Assembly (NCBI GenBank): GCA_018715885.1
Contig: DVKT01000010.1
Span: 1 to 6,951, forward strand
Direction of reading: 5' to 3'
DNA length: 6,951 bases
DNA from: Caccoplasma intestinavium
GTDB lineage: Bacteria > Bacteroidota > Bacteroidia > Bacteroidales > UBA11471
Part shown: piece by piece, positions 6,897 through 6,951 of the stretch
How positions within the stretch are numbered: the first letter of the stretch is position 1
How the letters are laid out: each line of letters opens with the position of its first letter
Translations under genes and position numbers: made by a program
Notes under the pieces: generated by a model
Seen by the model: the letters and a program-made list of their open reading frames with translations, nothing else
Database searches by the model: none
What the model was told of the DNA's origin: nothing

Positions 6897-6910
6897 ATTT
6901 ATTAATAAAT
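6897..6910. repeat. 14-bp perfect A/T palindrome upstream of the right-edge promoter
   Basis: ATTTATTAATAAAT is a perfect palindrome made only of A and T. It ends three bases before the TTTG of the promoter-like site at 6914. It may be an operator or an A/T-rich upstream element. In such an A/T-rich stretch it can also arise by chance. Confidence 0.3.
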
Positions 6911-6913
6911 AAT

Positions 6914-6944
6914 TTTGATTTTATGTACTTCTTTTATTTCTTTG
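6914..6944 (+). promoter_or_regulatory. putative promoter reading out of the right edge
   Basis: TTTG (6914-6917) and TTTCTTTG (6937-6944, one mismatch to TAnnTTTG) are separated by 19 bp, an acceptable spacing for Bacteroides-type promoters. It follows the guaA terminator and an A/T-rich stretch, so it probably serves a gene that begins beyond the window. The rest of 6782-6951 shows no supported gene. Confidence 0.5.
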
Positions 6945-6951
6945 CAGAGCT

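Noticed and set aside
1..6951. Defence system, mobile element, CRISPR array or RNA gene
   Set aside because: No transposase, integrase, direct-repeat array, tRNA cloverleaf or rRNA segment was found; every long + strand frame is a normal chromosomal gene.

Overview
The window looks like a chromosomal, mostly housekeeping segment from a member of the Bacteroidales (Bacteroidota). Three observations support this. It carries two families I know mainly from this phylum (a DUF5686-type outer-membrane barrel and DUF4924). Its promoter-like sites fit the Bacteroides -33 TTTG / -7 TAnnTTTG pattern rather than -35/-10. The start codons lack Shine-Dalgarno sequences and have A/T-rich leaders instead. 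I cannot fix the genus from sequence alone. All five complete genes and the partial one lie on the + strand.

Layout. Positions 1-941 hold the 3' end of a DUF5686-type outer-membrane beta-barrel gene that begins outside the window. A 207-bp gap (942-1148) follows, containing a cluster of DnaA-box-like 9-mers, a -7-type promoter box and a near-palindrome at the expected transcription start. Positions 1149-5088 form a tight four-gene cluster with gaps of 10, 23 and 16 nt. In order these encode a short Mur-ligase-like protein that has lost its catalytic motifs and C-terminal domain, a DUF4924 protein, dTDP-4-dehydrorhamnose reductase (rfbD) and peptide chain release factor 3 (prfC, GTG start). 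A 102-bp gap holds a near-ideal Bacteroides promoter for guaA (GMP synthase, 5191-6714). guaA ends in tandem stops and a strong intrinsic terminator (6743-6781). The last 170 bp are A/T-rich and noncoding as far as I can see, and end in a promoter-like site pointing out of the right edge.

How the genes relate. rfbD makes dTDP-L-rhamnose for surface polysaccharide, and the Mur-like protein descends from a peptidoglycan enzyme family, so the first part of the cluster has an envelope flavour. prfC (translation termination recycling) and guaA (guanine nucleotide synthesis) are core metabolism. I see no phage, IS, CRISPR, tRNA, rRNA or defence genes.

The most interesting object is the Mur-ligase-like gene at 1149-2045. 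It keeps the fold signature of Mpl/MurC enzymes and aligns without gaps over the ATP-binding segment. However, the P-loop lysine, the acidic catalytic motif and the Asp-His motif are all replaced, and the protein stops where the C-terminal domain should begin. It is best read as a conserved pseudoenzyme rather than a fresh pseudogene, because the frame is intact and it sits neatly in the cluster.
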